Below, piece after piece: positions 22,612 through 34,346 of a DNA stretch of 64,000 bases. Under the pieces are notes generated by a model. That model saw only the letters and a list, made by a program, of their open reading frames with translations. It was not told the origin of the DNA and did no database searches. The stretch is from Coriolopsis trogii (Eukaryota; Basidiomycota; Agaricomycetes; Polyporales; Polyporaceae): contig JAHYIO010000011.1 of assembly GCA_020543525.1 (NCBI GenBank), positions 1 through 64,000 of the forward strand, written 5' to 3'. The translations under genes and the position numbers were made by a program. How positions within the stretch are numbered: position 1 is the stretch's first letter; each line of letters starts with the position of its first letter.

Positions 22612-24128
22612 ATGCTTCGCCGTGCTGCGTTCTCCTCCAGCAGCCTCAGCTGCGTTCGCCTATATGTACCCCACACTGTCCACAGTGCTTCACTGCCAGT
22701 CGCACGCTCGATTCTCTCGATACACGCATATCACACAACAACGAGGACTAGTATGCCAAGCGACACAGAGCAAGACGTCGCGCCAACAGCTCCAGAATCT
22801 CAAGTCGTAGACGATACCTCGTCTATCGACGGAGACTCCTCTGCTGACACTGCAGCCAACACTGGCGCGTCCCAGCGCGGTCAGGCTCGAGGTGGCTATC
22901 GAGGTGGCTATCGCGGCCGTGGTCACCGCGGCTACTATCGCGGCCGTGGCCGTGGTCGCGGACGTGGTCGAGGAGGCCCTCCACCTGAGCGAAACAGTGA
23001 GGACCCTACCGACGACACCACCCAGGAATTCGTTCCTAGGCCCCGTCTAACGCATTGTGAGTGCCAACATAGTACACATCGTTTCCAGCACGACACTGAC
23101 GTCTCCGCATCTTCTAGTCGTCGCCATCCCACTGGTGAGCCGCCCGGGCTTGCCTTGCACATTCATCTTCCTTCACGGTGTACGACTGACAAACTCGTGT
23201 CTAGGGTCAGAACGAGGAGTTCCGCAAGACGATGACTGCCTTCACCGACGCTCTCCTAAACGCGACCCCACCGATCAACGGTATCGACAAGACGATCATC
23301 ATCCCCGCCCGTCGGATGCACTTCACTCTGGGCGTCATGTCCCTCGACCTCGAGAACGAGTCAGACCCGGACGCGTCGCAGCGCACTCTAGACGCAGCGA
23401 TCAAGGTCCTCGAGGACGTCAAGCCCAAGGTCATGGCGCTCCTCAAGGGCCAAAAACTCCGCGTCTCTCTCGACGCCATGGACATCATGTATCCCTGGCG
23501 TGGCAGGCCGGAGAATGCACATGTCATGTGGGTCGGACCAGCCAAAGGACCATGCACGGAGCTCTTCAAGGCCGTCGCCAGTAAGCGTCCTCCCGCTCTC
23601 CAACCCTTCCACACTAAGTTTCCGCCGCAGACCTCGTCCACCGGACGTTCCTCCAGGCCGGTCTTCTCGTCGACGACAAGCGGCCGCTCAAGGTGCGCGC
23701 GTACACACGTTGCCCTGCTGACGCACGAGTGCCAACAGCGCCCCTCCTTGTTGCAGCTCCATTGCACCGTCCTGAACACCATCTACCGCAGGCCGAAATT
23801 CCCGCGCGTGCCGTTCTCGTACCCGTCCGTACTCGAGTCCGCAGCGCTGCAGCCTATCCTCGCCAGGAAGGGAGCTGCAGGGACCAAAGCAGCAGCAGCA
23901 CCCGCAGCTTCTTCAACCACAGAGGAAGGAGAAGGAGAAGCAGCAGCAGCAGCAGCGGAAGGCGCAGGCGGTTCTTCAAGCGAGAGCTCGACCCGGAAGG
24001 TGACCAAGAAAGGCCCTGTGGATGTGAACCTCGGCGCATGGGAGATCACCGAGCTGCAGATCTGCAAGATGGGCAGCTGGGGGCCCGAAGGCGAATACGT
24101 CGCCGTCGCGCGGTGCCCCCTGGAGTGA
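22612..24128 (+). CDS. AKAP7/ASCC1-like 2H phosphoesterase with mitochondrial-type leader
   Basis: Five exons in phase: 22612-23056, a 17-nt exon 23118-23134, 23205-23580, 23631-23692 and 23757-24128, giving 423 aa. The first ~45 residues (MLRRAAFSSSSLSCVRL...) are basic, hydroxylated and lack acidic residues, like a mitochondrial presequence. An RGG/RGRG-rich stretch follows (about residues 85-125). The catalytic domain has the two HxT motifs of the 2H phosphoesterase/LigT fold, MHFTLGVMSL and LHCTVLNTIY, preceded by THFVAIPL, as in AKAP7 and ASCC1 proteins. An acidic, Ala/Glu-rich insertion lies after YPSVLES. Both histidines needed for catalysis are present. A second in-frame Met (MPSDTEQD) downstream of the leader could give a cytosolic/nuclear form. 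Confidence 0.85.
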
Positions 24129-24655
24129 AAGCGCATCGCACGGTGAGCGGACGCTTGTCGGTCCTCTGCCCATGGCTGACCGTACGCGCGCGGTCTCTGT
24201 CGCAGACCCGCAGCAGAGTGCTTGGATCACGTTTGCCAACGGTGTCGTCGAATATGTGAGAGTCTTGAGCACTCGTACCACTGTGTATAGTCCATGTATA
24301 TCAGCCTGTATCATGATAGCTTGAGCAAATGCATTCATATGAGCGAACCGACGAGCGCACGAGAGCAGCGGCAGCAATATAGGCGCGGTAAGAGGATTGT
24401 TCTCGTTCCGCCATCTCGCCAACAGTGCTCACTCTACTTCTCCGTGCATTCCTCTTGCTGGAAACATGCCTGCGAAGGGAACCACGCAGGACCGTCCCTC
24501 TCATGGAACGTGTACACGCTCTATAGCCATCCAAGACCCGACTGCGATACTTGCCCTCCCGTAAGTTCATTCATAGCCGTCCTGCAGTACAAAGCAAACC
24601 ACCGTCTCTAGGCCACCCAGCCCTGACACTCCCTCCGACCACCACTCGCCTCAAC

Positions 24656-24949
24656 ATGCCATTCAGCATCCCGAGCGTCCGCATCGCCCAAGCCTCGCCC
24701 TCCATCTCGCTCGAGAAAGGGACCCACCGGATGCGCGCGCCCCCGCTCCGCATCGACACCTCCCGTTCTCCGAGCCTCGATCCACAGCACACGGACCAGC
24801 GCGCCCCGCGCCGTCGACGGAGCGCAATGGGAGTGACCGAGCTCGTGCCGGCGTCGTACGAGAAACGGATGACGCTCCTCGTCGTGCTCCTCGCCTGTGC
24901 GATGCTCGCCAGCTTCGGGACGGCGTGGTACTTGTGGTCGACCAGGTGA
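24656..24949 (+). CDS. Small single-pass membrane protein, unknown
   Basis: A 97-codon frame starts at ATG 24656 with a hydrophilic N-terminus and ends in one strong transmembrane helix (MTLLVVLLACAMLASFGTAW) just before the stop. This layout suggests a tail-anchored protein. The terminal ACCAG|GTGAGC could also be a splice donor, in which case more residues follow. I recognise no family. A TATA-like element is not obvious. Confidence 0.5.
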   Translation: MPFSIPSVRIAQASPSISLEKGTHRMRAPPLRIDTSRSPSLDPQHTDQRAPRRRRSAMGVTELVPASYEKRMTLLVVLLACAMLASFGTAWYLWSTR

Positions 24950-25305
24950 GCATCTCCACGTATCCTAGGCTGTTAGTCTCTCCTGACACGACTGCAGCCA
25001 CCGCACACACCGCATCCGTTGACCCTCCCGTCCGCGTCCCAGCGGAGGCCCTCCTACTGATCTCTACCATCCCAAGCTTTGCTTTGCTTTTACTCCTGCT
25101 TCAACCCGTCTTTGCTGTCCCTTGTCCTTTCACATCTGCTGTGATTTATTGCTCTCGCTAACCTGTCATGTCCCGTCGTGTTCTCCTGTACGCTCACATC
25201 GCTATGCACACAAACCAATACCAGTCTTCCGCCTTCGGCGTCGCCGTCTCTCAAGCACAATAAACGTTCCGTCTGACACGCTCTCCCGTACACACACACC
25301 CAAGC

Positions 25306-27048
25306 TCAATCCTCAACAGCCATGTCCGCATCCGCGTCCGCCTGCTGCTCCTCCGCCTGCTCGACGCTGATATGCCCCGCCGGCCGCCACACATTCCCCG
25401 CGGTCATCTTCCACAGCCGGACCCTCCCATCGTTCCCAGCCGAGGAAAGGATCGTCCTACGCCCGTCCCGGCCCCCATCAGCCCACGATCGACCGCTCGC
25501 ACAACCCAAGCGCACTCACCCAGTCACGTTCCACTCCACCCTCCCCACCGTCGACTTGTGGTCATCAAAGTCGCCCACGACAGTCGCCGACCACCGCCCC
25601 GCGTCCGCGTCCGCCTCGGGCCCAGGTCCAGCCCCGTCCCCGCCCTCCTCCACGTCCTCGCTCGGCGTCGGCGGCTTCACCCGCCAGATCCGCACGTGTC
25701 CGTCGCGCGAGCCCGTCGCGAGCAGGTGGTAAGACCGGCCGCACGAGGGCGCCCATGCGACAGACGTCGTCGCGAACGTCTTGGACGCTTCGCCTCCTCC
25801 GTCGCTCGTGTTCCCGGCCGCGGTTGCGTTCGCGCCTGTCGTGCCAGTCGCCGCGGGGGCCGACGAGGACGTCGACTTTTCAGAGGAGGATGTCGGGAAT
25901 GGGTTGAGCGAGAGGAGGGTCGACGGCCGACGGGAGGGCGAGATTTGGATGATCTTGGGACAAGGGAGGAGTCAGTCACGGTGAGGTTGAACTTTGGGAT
26001 TGGGAGAGTGCAACGGACCTTGATCACGCCGTCGATCCCGCACCCCGCGGCGATGATCTCCCCCCAGTACTTGTCTTTACACCACGATAGACACCAGCCT
26101 CCGTCCGCCTAAACAAGGCACTTGAGCTTCAGGAACAGCAGACGACCGTGCGTGCACGTACCTCGCGGGTCCCCAAGCCCGGCCGACCAGGCAACTGATT
26201 CTGCTGCGCCTGTTGCTGAAGGGCATGCGCGACAAGAGAGACCGAGTTGCCGTCGAGCGTCGCTCCTGTATGCGTCGGAGTGGCCATCGTGACCGTGTGC
26301 GCGGCGGTGCGGGCGAGGACAGGGGAAGAGGCGGGGAGAGCCAGCACGTCGACTTCTTCGACGAGGGGCCAGGTGGCGAGCGAGGGCTGTTCGAGACACT
26401 CGTACACGCGCAGGTAGTTGTCCGACGAGATCGTCGCCTGCCGGTCATGCGTCGTGTGTCGTCAGTATGCAAAGCGTCACGCAAGGGACGGAGAAGGAGA
26501 GAGAGAAGACGTACGAGCTTGAGACCGAAATGCTGTGGGGCGAACTCGACGGCGCGGACGGTGCCTTTGGCGTCGACGAGCATCGCACGCTCGACCCACC
26601 TCGTGCCGCTGGAGGGGCCGGCGCCGTTGGGCTGGACGCCGTCGAGGTCGAGGGCAGATGTCTGCTCCCAGATTTTGACGGTGCGGTCAAAGGAGGAGGT
26701 GGCGAGGATGGTGCCAAACTCGGGATGCGCCCAGCTGACTTTGGAGACGGCGGCGTCGTGTGCCTGAGAGGAGATGTTGGCCTCGGAAGACGGGGAGAGG
26801 CTAGGTGAGCGGGTAGAGAGCGCACCTTCCACTCATGTTCGAGTGACCAGGAGCCGGTGCTTTCGTCGAGCTGCCAGACCTTGACTCTGCAGAGATGAAC
26901 GTGTCTCAGCGTTGGGGGCCACTCTGTAGAGCGGGCGGAAGCACCTCTGGTCGAGGCTGCAGGTGGCGAGGCGGAGGCCGTAGAAGTCGTAGGACGCGTC
27001 CGTTACGAGATCATTGTGCGCGTTCGGGATCAGCCCAGTCTGTATCAT
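25306..27048 (-). CDS. SEH1: Nucleoporin SEH1, WD40 protein
   Basis: Multi-exon gene starting at ATG 27048. The N-terminus, NAHNDLVTDASYDFYGLRL then ATCSLDQR, is the first blade of Seh1, which joins the Y-shaped Nup84/Nup107 nuclear pore complex and the SEA/GATOR complex on the vacuole. Further blades are visible: VKVWQLDESTGSWSLEHEWK, DAAVSKVSWAHPEFGTILA with FDRTVKIWEQ, the SDNYLRVYECLEQP exon, LLATGSRDGHVRIWRV and SSAGNDGRVRLWKM. A low-complexity Ala/Ser/Thr insertion sits between blades 4 and 5. The protein ends in an acidic tail (ADADADMAVED) at stop 25306-25308. Introns are short; exon limits inside 26100-26500 are approximate. It is a conserved housekeeping gene. Confidence 0.88.
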
Positions 27049-27261
27049 CGCGCGTGTAGTTGCAGGAGCCTAGATAGTTGAGGGGAACGTCAGGCCGCAG
27101 TCGCGGGCTGAGCGAGACGGCGGGAGAGAGGACGGTGAGGAGAGAGCAGAGGACGGTGAGCAAAGAGCAGAGAACGAGTTCAAGGATCGAGCGCAAGCGC
27201 GTTCAGGACGCGTTCAATCATCAGCCTGACTATCTCACCCAAATCAGGTGCTCCTGGGTGA

Positions 27262-27349
27262 GGACCCTTAGCTCAATCGGTAGAGCTTTGTACTTATGAG
27301 GTTACCATATGCCATGCAAGGGTCCCGAGTTCGATTCTCGGAGGGTCCA
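27262..27349 (+). tRNA. tRNA-Ile(UAU) with a 15-nt intron
   Basis: A complete cloverleaf can be drawn. The acceptor stem is GGACCCT/AGGGTCC with discriminator A. The D-arm is GCTC-AATCGGTA-GAGC. The anticodon stem is TTGTA/TGCAA and the T-arm CCGAG-TTCGATT-CTCGG. The loop reads CT-TAT-G, giving anticodon UAU at 27295-27297. An intron at about 27299-27313 follows position 37, the canonical site. It sits in the 355 bp between SEH1 and the aminotransferase gene, 54 bp from the latter's stop. Confidence 0.92.
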
Positions 27350-27402
27350 TTTTGGCCCCTTGCCCTCGTCGATCGCTACAAAACTAAGCTACACAGACAC
27401 GT

Positions 27403-28905
27403 CTAGTCAAGCTCCCAACCAAACACCTCCTCGCTCTCCTTCAACCGCTCGCACACCAGCTCCACCTTCCGGTCGTCCACGTTCGCCACCGAGAACCGCA
27501 CCCACCGATCCTCGTCCATCACCGTCTCCCTCTCCTCCCCCCTCGGGCCAAAGAAGCCGGCAGGGAGCGAGACGACCCCGATCTCCTCCGCGAGCCGCCT
27601 GCACACCACGTCCGCATGCACGTCCTTGAACGGGTGCCGCACGAACGCATAGTACCCGCCCTGGCTCCCGATCCTCCACCGCTCCGGCAGCCGCGCCTTG
27701 AACAGCGTGTGCCGGTGCGCGACCGCCTCCGCCGTCTCCCGCACGAACCCGCGCACGAGCGGGGACGGCACGAGCGGGGCGAGCGCCGCCTGGGGCGGAC
27801 GCGGCGCGCAGATCTGGAGCGAGTCGAGCGCGGTGTTGAGCGAGGGAATGAGCTCCGGCGAGGCACAGACGAGGCCGAGGCGGTGCCCGGGGATGCAGTA
27901 CGACTTGGAGAACGAGAAGAGGTGGACGAACGTGCTGCGCCAGTCCCAGTCGGGCGCGACGGCCGAGGACGAGGACGAGAAGAGACGGTGTGGGGTGCCG
28001 GTGGTGATGAAGTCCCGGTAGGTCTCGTCGACGACGAGCGCGATGTTGCGTTCGCGCGCGAGCTTCGCAAAGGACGCGAGGAGAGCGTGTGGGTAGATGG
28101 CACCCGTCTTGATGTACGTTTTGTTTTCAGCGCGAGCTCGGACACTGGAGATGCTCGAGCACTCACCGGGTTGTTGGGGGTACAGAGCACTATCGCCTTC
28201 GTCTTTGGGGTGATCAGCTCTGCGCACCGATCTACGGATGGCATGAAGCCTTCTTTGGCGTAGGTGTGCAGGAGGACGGGTTTGATTCCCAGCATCGTCA
28301 GGGTCATTCTGTGACATATTCGCGTGAGCCGACGTGACGCGTGCACAGTCAGTACAGTGCTCACTCGTGGTTGAAGTACCTGCAGGACGGTCAGCGTTCT
28401 TGACAGTAGCCACACAGAAGGCGAGACGCACCATGGCACAGGCAGAATGATCTCGTCTCCCGCATCCGCCAGCGTCGTCGCGACCGCGACGAACGCCATA
28501 TTGCACCCAGCAGTGATCGCGATATCCTCCTCGGTGACATCCGTGTCCGCCCCGTACCTCATCTTCATCTCCTCAGCCATGGCCGTCCTCAGCCCAGGCT
28601 CTCCTGCGTTGGGCAGGTACCCGCAGCTCGAAGGAGCAGACGAGGCGCGAGCGAGGGCGTCGAGGACGATCTCGGGTGGAGGGACGCCAGGGACGCCCTG
28701 GGACATGTCGAGCAGAGGCCGGCCCTCGGTCGGGCGGTACGCGGCAGCCCATGCGTACGCCTGTGGAATCCTGAGGTGCCCCCGCTTGAGCAAGGTGCGA
28801 CGGGATATGCGACAACGAGTGCACTCACGGCGGACGGCCTGTGTTCTTGATCGCATTCGAGACACGGAATGCGAGCCTACGCGAGCCGGCGGGTGCAATG
28901 GCCAT
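27403..28905 (-). CDS. PLP-dependent class I/II aminotransferase
   Basis: The gene starts at ATG 28905 with a basic, Ala/Arg-rich leader (MAIAPAGSRRLAFRVSNAIK). It is spliced at a GTGAGT donor into IPQAYAWAAAYRPTEGRPL. Fold-type I landmarks are present: LDMSQGVPGVPPP, CGYLPNAGEPGLRTAM (cofactor phosphate region), ITAGCNMAF, LCTPNNPTGAIYPHA, VVDETYRDF (Asp that pairs with the pyridine nitrogen), and SFSKSYCIPGHRLG with the Schiff-base Lys. The C-terminal RWVRFSVAN carries the carboxylate-binding Arg region. The sequence fits the aspartate/kynurenine aminotransferase superfamily; the exact substrate cannot be told. The leader could target mitochondria. Confidence 0.88.
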
Positions 28906-29966
28906 GTCGTATGCTGTATCTCACTCGCCCCACGGCAGGAGAGAGTTTGGAGGCGGAGTAGCACAAGGTGGGAGAAGACGAAGAGGAGGCCATGACCTTC
29001 GCACACAGTCACTCTTTGAACGCCACTGCTGCTTTTTGCTCCCCGGCCCGCCCGGCAGCAGTATCTGGTGCCTGGGTGACTCGGGCAATCCTTCGCTGTT
29101 CACCTATTCCTCAAGTCGCAACAACAGTCGGTCAATGGTCTATCGTGTACATTCGAAACATCCATGTCTCCAATTTGACAACCATTTTATGCCATGTACC
29201 ACCCGGCGCTAAGCTCTACGTCGCCCAAGCTCTGCTCTAGACTGTAGTCCAGCACCGTACCGAACCTGGCGTCTGCTAAAGGCTGGTCGTCGTGCAGGGA
29301 TGTATGTATTCAGTCGGAATGCTTGTACTGAAGGAAGAGGAGAGGTCAGTGTCGGGACACGAGAGGCGTGTACTGGCCTCGTGGATCGTACGGATATGGA
29401 TTCCGCTGCGGGTGTGAGTGTAGCAATCACCTCCACCAAGTTGATGACAAGAGCGAGAGGCGTTGACTCGACCCTGAATTGAGGAGAACCCAGTCGTATA
29501 TCCAGAAGCAAGACGGCTAACCCACAACGCAGATGAAGCTGTCGACGTCGAGACAGATTCTCTTGCTTTCTGGGCATGAAGCTGTACATTTGGAGAGAAG
29601 TCTGTGGTTACCGGTTCGTAGATAGACCAGTATTACGCAGCTGGCTATACTTATGCTCCTAAACGAGTCACTGCGCTTGGGACTGCGCATAGTATGGCTG
29701 TCTGCTTTTCACCTATTGTGTGAGCGTGTCATCGTAAACAAGCCGCAGCGAGTCGCGGGCAGCAGGACTGTACGATGGTGGCACTGCCATCGAAGAGATA
29801 TCAATTTGGCGCTTTCGTGAGAGGACCACGATCGGACGACGAGGGGCCTTGACGTATATCTGGGTTCGTTTCGTCGATCTCAGAACACGCCTGAGCCCTT
29901 GTGCTTGGAAGGAGGTCGTAGGAAGTCGACGAGGAGGAGGAGGAGGAGGAGGAGTGTCACAGAGTA
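28906..29966. other. Intergenic, no gene seen; GAG microsatellite
   Basis: Short frames on both strands lack splice support or recognisable domains. A run of GAG triplets at about 29932-29954 abuts the left end of the MITE. Confidence 0.5.
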
Positions 29967-30646
29967 CTATCGCTCCCCTAGTGTTCGGAGGTGCCCTAGT
30001 GTTCGGAGATAAGGGTGTAGCTCGCTCGTTTACAACTTCAGAATGCTGGAATTATACAAATATGTGGGCACAGATACGAGTAATGTATGTAAAAGAGAAC
30101 GAGATGAAACGGAGGCGAGGTTGTTGCGATTTGGGCAAAGAGTGTTCCGGAGATGGGTCCCTCTTGCGTTTGCGACCCTCGCCTGGATTTGAATGGCGGG
30201 CGCTCTCACTGAAAATTCACAGACTTATTTCTCCAGGTATGAACAGTCCAATATTAAATTCTCCGAGCCTCTACATACTGTGTATGGGACAGATGCAGAG
30301 AGTATGTCCTCGAGGTCCTCGAGCGTGACTTTCAAGGGCGCTAGTTTTGGATACCCGACATATGGCGCCCATTTCCAGAGGGGGACATCAGTCGGAGATC
30401 ATAACCGGCACCCTTCGGCAGTGTGACTGATTGTGACACCGTGCGCGGAGAAACCTCCGAACACTAGGGGAGGGCACCTCTTACTTTGTTCAAACACTCA
30501 GTTTTTGTTGTACTCTCACCAAACTTTGCAGGCTCGCTGTTTTTAATATGCTTCGTTTATGTACCAAATTTCAGCATTATCGGCAGTGAGGGAGGGAAGA
30601 TACAGCAGGTTCCTCGGCTAACCTCCGAACTCTAGGGGAGCGATAG
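29967..30646. mobile_element. 680-bp MITE with TA target-site duplication
   Basis: The ends are inverted copies beginning CTATCGCTCCCCTAG and continuing to GTTCGGAGG (left 29967-29991, right complement ending 30646), with one mismatch. Each end is flanked by TA (29965-29966 and 30647-30648), as expected for Tc1/mariner-superfamily insertion. A second, inner pair of the same motif lies at about 29990-30008 and 30453-30476, so the element is nested or has doubled ends. No transposase frame is present, hence non-autonomous. Confidence 0.75.
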
Positions 30647-30764
30647 TAGATGATTGCTAGTAGCGCTAAGGGCAAACCTGTTTACAACTATTTGGCCTTC
30701 CATCCGGCTACGGCCAAAAGCAAGGTTTGCATGCACACTTCAGGTTCTCCTCTTCTTCTCTACC

Positions 30765-31016
30765 ATGACCACAACAGCTGGTCAGAGACAAGCACTCACG
30801 CACGTCTGCGCCGCATTTACCAGAGCGCTGCGGTTGTCACCGCAAGCTGGCATAGCTATCGAAACTCATACATTGGTTTGGCCTGCCACAGCATCGATCC
30901 GTAGTCGAATTTTCGTAGCAGATGCAGTGCTCCATCACCTCGGTAAGCCGTCATGCTCGCGTTCATGTATACTCACCTACAGTTTGTACGTGTTCGACTT
31001 GACTTTGCCTCCCTGA
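30765..31016 (+). CDS. Possible small unknown protein
   Basis: An 83-codon frame from ATG 30765 (MTTTAGQRQALTHVCAAFT...) has reasonable codon use up to ADAVLHHLG. It may then splice; the last ~20 codons look less like coding sequence. No family is recognised and no partner exon was found. It lies just beyond the MITE and 190 bp upstream of the hydrolase gene. Confidence 0.25.
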   Translation: MTTTAGQRQALTHVCAAFTRALRLSPQAGIAIETHTLVWPATASIRSRIFVADAVLHHLGKPSCSRSCILTYSLYVFDLTLPP

Positions 31017-31204
31017 AACCACTGCGCGCTGCCAATGTTCGGCCATTTTCAAACTGGTCTGAGCATGCATCCGCCAGCGGCGGTAACTCTCGTGTCGTTC
31101 CGAGTCGCTCGCAATGAGTATATAACGCCATGAGACAAGCCTACACAATCATTTCCTTCTCATTTCATTGTCACCCTTTTGGCTTCGTACATTTCACCCT
31201 TCTC

Positions 31205-33259
31205 ATGAGATCGCGGATGTCCGTTTTGTCGCTTCTCGGCGCATTTGCCCCTCTATATGCCCTCAAAACTCCCCCTACTTCTAATGCGGTCTTACTATCC
31301 TCCGGCGCGACCTCGGCTGCAACTCTCACCACGCAGACCTCTGCTTTCACGCCAGATATCTCAGCGCTCGCTCAAGGTCTCGTCGACCAAGGCCTCGTCC
31401 CCGGCATTTCAGTCGGTGTTGTCCGTCTCAACCCAGACGGCACGCTCAACACCGAATACGGTGCATGGGGCAACAGGACCGAAGACGGCCACCCCGCTAG
31501 TCCAGAGGTGGGTCTCCGTCATCCTCCCGTCGCGCATGCCGTTGACACTTCGTTCACAGATGCTCTCCGTGATCGGATCGACTTCAAAGGCGTTCCTCTC
31601 CTCTGCCCTGGGCATTCTAATGGACGACTTTGCCAATGGGCGCAACGTCACCGCTCTCCCACACGGGCTCTCGGAATTTAACTTCGACACGAAGGTTCAA
31701 GCACTCTTTCCTGGCGACAACGTTTGGAAACTCGAGGACGAGTATGCAACGAAGAAGGCGAGCCTTAGGGACATCTTGAGTCATGTCACTGGAATCACCC
31801 GGTAAGGTTATGTTCGTCACTCTCGAAATGTCGTGCTCACGGAAGTGGTTGTCAGGAACGAGTTCGTATACAACCGTCAGGATACACCACTGGCACTTGC
31901 GAAGCGGTTTAGGTATCTCCGGCCGGGATACGAGTTTCGTGAGCAGTGGTCCTACATGAACTTGGTACGCCACCGCATCAGGGACTGGCACTATGACTTG
32001 TCACCCATCGTGTTGAAACGTCATAGATGTACTTCTTTGGCACCCATATCGTCTCCACCTACTCCGGCAAGACATTCCAGGACTTTGTCAAGGAACGGAT
32101 CTTCGAACCGCTGAACATGACCACATCGACGTACAGCTACGCTGAGGCTAACACAACCGGTCTCATGAGTCAAGCCTGGGCCTATGTCGGGCGACGCATT
32201 CCGACCACTCCCTACGAGGACCCAGTGACGGCCAACCTGATTGCTGGAGCCGGAGGACTCATCTCCAGCGCTGTTGACATGGTGCGCATTCGTTCCTGGG
32301 CTGATTCGCACGGGCCGCACAATGACGCTTCGTGCAGTCTAAATGGGCTGCGACGATCCTGAATGGCGGTGTCGACCCCGTCACGAACAAGACCATCGTT
32401 CCGCGCTATACCTGGGAGTCTACAACGACCGCTCGAGTCATCGCGATGGGCAACACGTCTGATCCCACCAGCTCGATTCTTGGATCGGGTCTTGGATGGG
32501 AGCGCATGTCATACAAAGGTCGCGACGTGAGTATCCTTCCCTGACATGTCTCAAGACATTACGTGTTCACGATGTATTGTCATGTAGGCCATTACACACG
32601 AAGGTGGGGTTCCCGGATTTACATCTCGAGTCATCGTCTTGCCCATGGACGGCCTCGCCGTCGTCAATCTCCTCAACACGGACGGACCCTACCCAGACAT
32701 CGTCCCGTACGCGATCATCGACCACCTGCTCAACCTGAACACGACCGGCGCTCCTCAGCCTCCACCCTCACGTCCTCCTCCAGCAGGCCCCATGAGCTGC
32801 GCGAACGCGAGCGTCCCGCTCGACCGCTTCGCCGGTACATATGTCAACCCCGCCTACGGCAACCTCACCTTCTGCGCGCCCACCTCTTCTGGCTCGTACT
32901 GCGCAGGGGCGCTCTCCGACTTTGCCTCCATCAGCCCGAACGGGACCGTCCCGCCCGACACGCTCGTCGCCGTCTCAGACCGGATCGTGACGCACGTCAG
33001 CATGCACCGTACCTGTCCGAACGGGAGCGAGCGCTCCTTCGTCCTTACCTTCCAGTCGATCTACCCGCACGGGTATGGGAGGGACACGACGCCGTTCGCG
33101 GAGGCGCTCCCCGGGTCGCTGCCCACGTCGAGCGTCGAGTGTGTCGTGGAGCCCAAGAAGGGCCGGGTCGTGGGTTGTGGATGGGTCGATCTTGAGCCGG
33201 GAGACGGGCGCACGGGGAGTTTGATGGAGAGGGCGGACGTTTGGTGGGACAAGCTGTGA
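31205..33259 (+). CDS. Secreted beta-lactamase-fold serine hydrolase
   Basis: Six exons in phase: 31205-31507, 31560-31801, 31856-31964, 32027-32281, 32338-32526 and 32588-33259. An upstream in-frame ATG at 31130 would extend it. The N-terminus (MRSRMSVLSLLGAFAPLYAL) looks like a signal peptide. The class C beta-lactamase/DD-peptidase motifs are present: GSTSKAF (nucleophile Ser and Lys, SxxK), WSYMNLMY (YxN), and THEGGVPG (HxG, replacing KTG). N-glycosylation sequons are frequent, fitting secretion. Fungal members act as esterases, lactonases or hydrolases of unknown substrate rather than drug-resistance enzymes. All catalytic residues are intact. Confidence 0.87.
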
Positions 33260-33694
33260 GGTGGGTAGTATGAGGGCCTTTTCTTCGTTTTCTCAACGTG
33301 CTCGAACTTTTCTTTCGATGCTGTTATGTCACTTATCTGCTTGCCATTCTGCCTCTTCGATGGCGCTGCCTTCCCGGCCGCGTTGCTCCTACCGGATACC
33401 TCGGCCCAGAGGCCCCGTGTTGAGATACGCCCTCGGAAGCGCGACGGCTCCCACTCTGACTGTGAACTTCTGACCCACGCACCATACAGCCCTCTAGTCC
33501 ATTCTCCTTTCAGAAAGACTCTCTTCACTACATAATACAACCATCAACACGATCACGAAAGGAAAAGGTACCGTGGCTCTTCGGACATGTATCAACAACA
33601 TGACTGACCGAGTTTGTGCTCTCAGCATAGTCGCTTTAAGTCTACACCGGAAGGTGCCACACGTGCACACGCCGTAGAAGCTGCTTCCGAGTCT

Positions 33695-34220
33695 ATGGAG
33701 CGCAAACTACAATATGTCCGACTTCAACTGGCATTACTCTGCCACGACCTGCGCACGTTCTCGTCCAACCAGGACGCAGGTCAGCGCCTGATCAATTCGG
33801 TGCACGCGCACTTCCTCGGGCCTCCATATCTCCCTCCAGAGGAGGCAGAACGTGCACAGTCGTGCGATATATCTGCCCTCCGCGGTCCCTGCTTCAACCT
33901 CTCCAACTCCGCCACTGCCGTCTGCGTCCACGTCCGCATTCGAACAGACTCTGCCAGAGTTCCTAGAGAAAGGCATGGACGCCGTCATCAAAGCGCGCCG
34001 TGCCAAAACCCTCGACTCCACTGGCATGCCCGACGGCGGAGGCGGAACGGACTTTGTCATCTGCACCTCGCACGACCTCGCGCCGGTCTTGCAGGAAGCG
34101 TGCGTGTTCCCGAAGGACTATTTCGAGACACGGGTGTTCAAGGATGCGTACAAGCGTTGGGAGAAGGAGGTCCGTGAAGCGGAGAAGAAAGGACGGAGTA
34201 AAGCAGCTGGTACTGCGTGA
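33695..34220 (+). CDS. Unknown ~160-aa protein
   Basis: Two exons, 33695-33799 and 33840-34220, joined by a 40-nt GT-AG intron, give about 161 aa starting MERKLQYVRLQLALLCHDL. The C-terminal part has strong codon bias and a clear globular or helical look (VICTSHDLAPVLQEACVFP, then a Lys/Glu-rich helix KRWEKEVREAEKKG). The exon 1 choice is less sure than exon 2. No family is recognised. Confidence 0.5.
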
Positions 34221-34346
34221 TTCTCAAACGCACTGGCACCTGCCGCACAGTGGTGTCTGAATGACTCTTGTATTTCACTCTTTTCTTTGCATATGCACAC
34301 ACTGGGCACCGTTTCCTCTCGCCATGCTCGAAGGCACCGGAATTTG

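Noticed and set aside
27519..29012. 497-codon minus-strand frame with RRRS-rich tail
   Set aside because: Only its first part overlaps true aminotransferase exons; the tail is an out-of-frame shadow of the correct exon containing the PLP lysine.
31130..31204. Upstream ATG of the serine hydrolase as the true start
   Set aside because: It would put a His/Phe-rich extension before the signal-peptide-like segment; ATG 31205 gives the more usual secretory N-terminus, though the upstream start cannot be excluded.
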